Shown here one piece after another: positions 60,380 to 64,000 of a stretch of 64,000 nucleotides of DNA. Numbering within the stretch: the stretch's first letter is position 1; the number at the start of each line of letters is the position of its first letter. Location of the stretch: contig NC_090699.1 in the NCBI RefSeq assembly GCF_040954835.1, positions 19,415,817-19,479,816 on the forward strand, in the 5' to 3' direction. The notes below the pieces were generated by a model. That model ran no database searches. It was not told where the DNA came from and worked only from the letters and a program-made list of their open reading frames with translations. The translations under genes and the position numbers were made by a program. The stretch comes from Lepisosteus oculatus (lineage: Eukaryota; Chordata; Actinopteri; Semionotiformes; Lepisosteidae).

Positions 60380-63320
60380 TTGTCACTAAGGAATTTTATT
60401 GATCCTGTTATATCGGTGTCCACTGGCATTGGCAATTCCTTAATACAGATTTTTACAAAGCGTTTGGATCAACAACAAAAAAGTCATATGGAGCTTTTGT
60501 TTTCAGAAACCTTTCCCATTGGCTCCATCCTGTAAAAAAAAGTTGATTTACCCCCAACAGCTTAAAGCTGGTTTCCACTTTTTTTTCCTTAAGTGTGCTT
60601 TGCATAAAAAGTCACAATAAATTTGGTGGGTTGGGGCAGGGTCACACAACATTTCACAAATAATTCAATGTTTCCATACTGCGGCTGTACCACCAAGGTG
60701 TAAACTGACCTTCAGTGATTTTACATTATTTTGCTGCATAGCCAATTTTTGTTCATTGCAAGTATATGTAAATAACAAAAAAAAAAACATAGTCAAAACA
60801 CAAAATTAAATTGTTTTGGTCGAGGTATCAGTAACGTACTTTATTACAATTGGATTTCTAAAACAAATTCTGGCTGTACAGTGATGAAAGGGGAGGATAT
60901 CCTCAAATTCTGTAAATGGCTCTTTAAATGTCAGAATAAAACTAAAAACCCTTTGATAGCTCTTTTAAAAATATATAAATTAAAAATAGAAATAAAACAA
61001 AACTGGAATTTATGACCAGAAACAGTATTTTAAGTTCATATTGAAAAGTGTCTACATTGCTACGTCAGTAGTGGCCTTTTAGCTGAGCTGTGTGACATAA
61101 GGCATTGGACACACTGATTCAGTACAGGGAATTAAAAGATAAAACCTAACAACAAAAACATAAAATATGAGGTTAAACAGGCACTACTGTGAGCCATTTA
61201 GAAACATTTCACAGATTATTTCCAAACGTTATTTTTTATTCACAAATCCCCTTCCTTCTTCATTTTCTTGCGCCCTAGGATTGAATCTCCCATTTTTAAT
61301 CTTTTGTAGGAAAAAAAAAACATTCTATACCCATAATTCTCCTTGTTCGGATAGTTTTTCACTTTTTTCACCTTTTCATGGTTTTGAGACTAGACAATAA
61401 GATTAATGCTTTTCTTGTACCAAAATGTAACAAAAACAGTAGAGGTGATCGAACAAAATGTATACATATAAAAAAAAAGTTTCAAGTTTTCAGACTTCTA
61501 AGAAAACACTTAAATCTGGAGAATTTACATGTCAGGTAGACAATTAAACACATTTGATTGTTACCAAAGGTGCCACAAGTTGGATCTAACATACTGCCAC
61601 ATACAGAATTCTTGACATCACACTGGGTCTTAAGATGCGCAAAAATACTTTCTTTGAAAGACTTTTGTGGATCTAAAAATAAACAAGGGTTGGGTGAAGC
61701 TGTGGCATAGACCTGCCTGTTTTCCAAGAAACAATTAAGTGTTTTCTTAACTAGATTGTAATCAGTCAGATTTGTCTGTGTATTCATCCACAGAAGAAGA
61801 TCTGAAAAAGTGCATCTTGAGAACATCTATGTCATCCCTTCTCACATTCTTCACTTTTACACAAAACTTCAGAATTAAGATGTCAACTCATCCATCTCCC
61901 TTCACACCGGTCACTAAGACATATAAAGCCCCCCGCGACCGCACCAAAACACTTACACAAAAAAAAAAACAAATCAAACCAGGGTCAACAGTTAAGACAT
62001 GATTCCCTGCAAAAACTCATGTCCTCCTACGGATTTTCCCCAAGAGAAAACATGTAGTCTTTTATTTCAAGCCAAGCGTCCACTCTGCCTACTTTAGAAA
62101 TAAAAAAGCTTACGTAAGGTCTTTCAAGGTTTCAAATATTCACAAAGATTCTCTTCCTCTAAATCCTTGTTGTTTTCTTTGCTCTAGAATAGAAAGGAAC
62201 ACTACTTAGTATCCAGCTCTTCCTATGCTGAACTATTACCGATACAGTGCTGCTGGCAGAATCAATAGCTTGTTATATTTTGGAACAATCAGTCACCAGT
62301 ATTATTGCCTAGACAACAGTACCATAGAGAGCAATTTGGTGAAATCTTTTAACATTTCAAATTAACAAAAAACAAAAGCCTGTCTAGCTTGTTTTCGGTA
62401 ACGTGTTGAAGTTGTGGTCTTGGGACATCAATGTATTTCACTGCCTCCCTTGAAACTAAAAGACTATTGCACTATTTCCCACTTTCAGTTTTGTGAGCTA
62501 GGAGGTGTACTATCTAGAACCAGATAAGAATCTGACATTATCCCAACGTAACTTTTGCTCAATTTCAAGCTGAAAGGAAACTACTATAACTGAAACGGCA
62601 GATGTTGCCAGAAAAAACAAATCCAATAAAATAAGCAGCCTGGATATTTCCAGGAAAACATGCGCTCCCAGTTCACAGATCACAGGGTTCCAAACAGCCC
62701 ATTCAGCAATGGGTTTCAGGAGTAATGAAAGGCTGAATGAGCTGGCTCTGGAGTCACAAATCCATTGGGCTGAACCCACCATCAGCCTTTTGTTCCAAAG
62801 CTACAAGAGCAGACATTTAGAATTGGAGCAATCAGCAATGTTGCAGAATAGTGTGACTAAGGCAATATTGACAAACAAATTTAGGTTTTATAGAAATCTC
62901 TGATCAGGAAACAGCGGTAAGTAAGAACTCCTCTTATTGCTTCATTTCAGCATGAATTTATAGTGTTTTGATTCGTCTAATTTTCTGTGTTATGTGTGGC
63001 CGAGTTGGATTTGCATATCTTAAAGGGACAGTTACCAATTGAGATTAGGGAACTCCTCTCTTAAGAGGTGAATCACTTTCCATTACAGATTCTTGAATAT
63101 AACTGGATGGCACAGCCCAATATTATGCATTAGATTTCATGTTTGGACATAAATAATTATAGGTTTATCCCATCATTCAATTTGTTTTGCACTCAGCAGC
63201 TATAAGAGAGGGATGGTTTAACGGGACAGCTGTGAAGGCTCACAGCTTAGTTTCTACAAGCCAAGCCACAGGCACACAGGCATCAGGTGATGTCACCATC
63301 TTCAGCTTGATACGTCCATA
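60380..63320 (-). other. eif4ebp2: eif4ebp2 3' UTR
   Basis: Directly follows the stop codon at 63323-63321 on the minus strand. Mammalian EIF4EBP2 also has a multi-kilobase 3' UTR. The left limit is set by a minus-strand AATAAA (plus-strand TTTATT at 60395-60400). No coding frame was recognised inside; the long minus-strand frames at 61482-61826 and 62510-62782 are taken as chance. Between this end and nodal, 59950-60375 shows nothing. Confidence 0.55.
60395..60400 (-). terminator. eif4ebp2: Candidate eif4ebp2 polyadenylation signal
   Basis: Minus-strand AATAAA, the last one before nodal. It places the transcript end about 430 bp from the nodal poly(A) site. Confidence 0.45.
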
Positions 63321-63352
63321 TCAGATGTCCATTTCAAACTGAGCGTCATCGC
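63321..63352 (-). CDS. eif4ebp2: eIF4E-binding protein 2, last coding exon (C-terminus)
   Basis: Minus-strand acceptor CATTTTAG precedes a 32-bp coding end that, with one base from the previous exon, reads GDDAQFEMDI and then TGA. FEMDI is the TOS motif by which 4E-BPs bind Raptor in mTORC1. The sequence GDDAQFEMDI is that of 4E-BP2, whereas 4E-BP1 ends GGEESQFEMDI. The protein represses cap-dependent translation by binding eIF4E when unphosphorylated. Earlier exons lie beyond the right edge. The exon is too short for ORF detection and was identified from its C-terminal motif and from synteny with NODAL. Confidence 0.9.
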
Positions 63353-64000
63353 CTAAAATGAAGTAAAAAAAACAATGACTTAAAGAATGATTTGATTTCT
63401 CTTACATGAGGTTCAGCGAATGCAGGAGAGTATTGAGTTTCAGCATATCAGTTGCAAACAGTGAAAATTTTCATCTGAAAAAATTAGTCATGATCATTAG
63501 GTTGGAAATGATTATCCTTAATTCCACAACAAGAGTAACTTAAAATCTTTCTTACAAAGCCCATTTGCACGCTTACTCAACAATAACAGTTTAATAAGGC
63601 AACATTAAAAGCAATCATCTCAAAGTGCTTTAGGTTTTCAAATGAGCATGCAACAGCTATCAGGACACAGCTCGCGTCCTTTCAGTTTGAACACGTTACA
63701 GTATCTTGAACTGTGATTGTAATTACAAGGATTGGCCAGTATGTTATGTCCCCCTATTATTTTTTTATGTGGAGTACAGCTTTCTGGGAGAACCTAGTAA
63801 AACTGAATTTAGAGCAAATCTGTACACAGGTGTGCTACACGTGTGACCTGAACTAGCAGACTGAATATAGATGGATGAACATATGTGTGAGTTAAAAAAA
63901 ACGTGCATGGACAATTGAACTAAATTTCTTATTTTGCAAACAATGAAATCAATTATTACTCTACTTAAGGCACTAAGTATCAGTTACACACACAGGCACC
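63353..64000 (-). other. eif4ebp2: eif4ebp2 last intron, partial
   Basis: AT-rich sequence upstream of the last eif4ebp2 exon, running off the window. No other feature seen. Confidence 0.6.

Overview
This window is nuclear genomic DNA from a vertebrate, most likely a ray-finned fish. Three protein-coding loci can be recognised. pald1 (paladin) is on the minus strand: 17 coding exons between 7036 and 22707, carrying codons 1-768. A nodal-related TGF-beta family gene is on the plus strand: three exons, 55048-59316, 371 residues. The last coding exon of eif4ebp2 is on the minus strand at 63321-63352, followed by a long 3' UTR reaching about 60380. The order and relative orientations match EIF4EBP2-NODAL-PALD1 of human chromosome 10q22, so this is an ancient, intact gene block. 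The repeat families (CR1-like LINE tails, tRNA-derived and 5S-rRNA-derived SINEs) fit a fish, perhaps a non-teleost such as a gar or bowfin, but the species is an inference.

Layout. 1-7035 is non-coding DNA downstream of the last pald1 exon I can find. The gene should have one more coding exon, which I could not locate and which probably lies left of the window. 7036-22707 holds the pald1 exons in compact introns. 22708-54100 has no convincing coding gene. It probably combines the long pald1 intron 1, its untranslated first exon and promoter (not located), and distal nodal regulatory DNA. It also carries many old mobile elements: several SINE families, LINE tails, a palindromic element with a hammerhead-ribozyme-like core, and a MITE-like element. 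52860-55047 is rich in candidate regulatory sites (CRE, E-box, CTCF-like, NRF1-like, paired SMAD motifs, TATA-like). 55048-59945 is the nodal transcription unit. 60380-64000 is the 3' end of eif4ebp2, which converges on nodal.

Function. Nodal is the secreted morphogen of mesendoderm induction and left-right patterning. Paladin is a membrane-associated phosphatase-like protein of endosomes. eIF4E-BP2 is the translational repressor controlled by mTORC1. Their association is positional, not a shared pathway. The most interesting signal is a 141-bp cluster in nodal intron 1. It has two FoxH1-type sites between two identical 11-bp blocks that each carry a SMAD box, the layout expected of the Nodal autoregulatory (ASE-type) enhancer. 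Other points worth checking are the loss of the signature arginine in the second phosphatase-like motif of paladin, and a probable GC-AG intron in the same gene.
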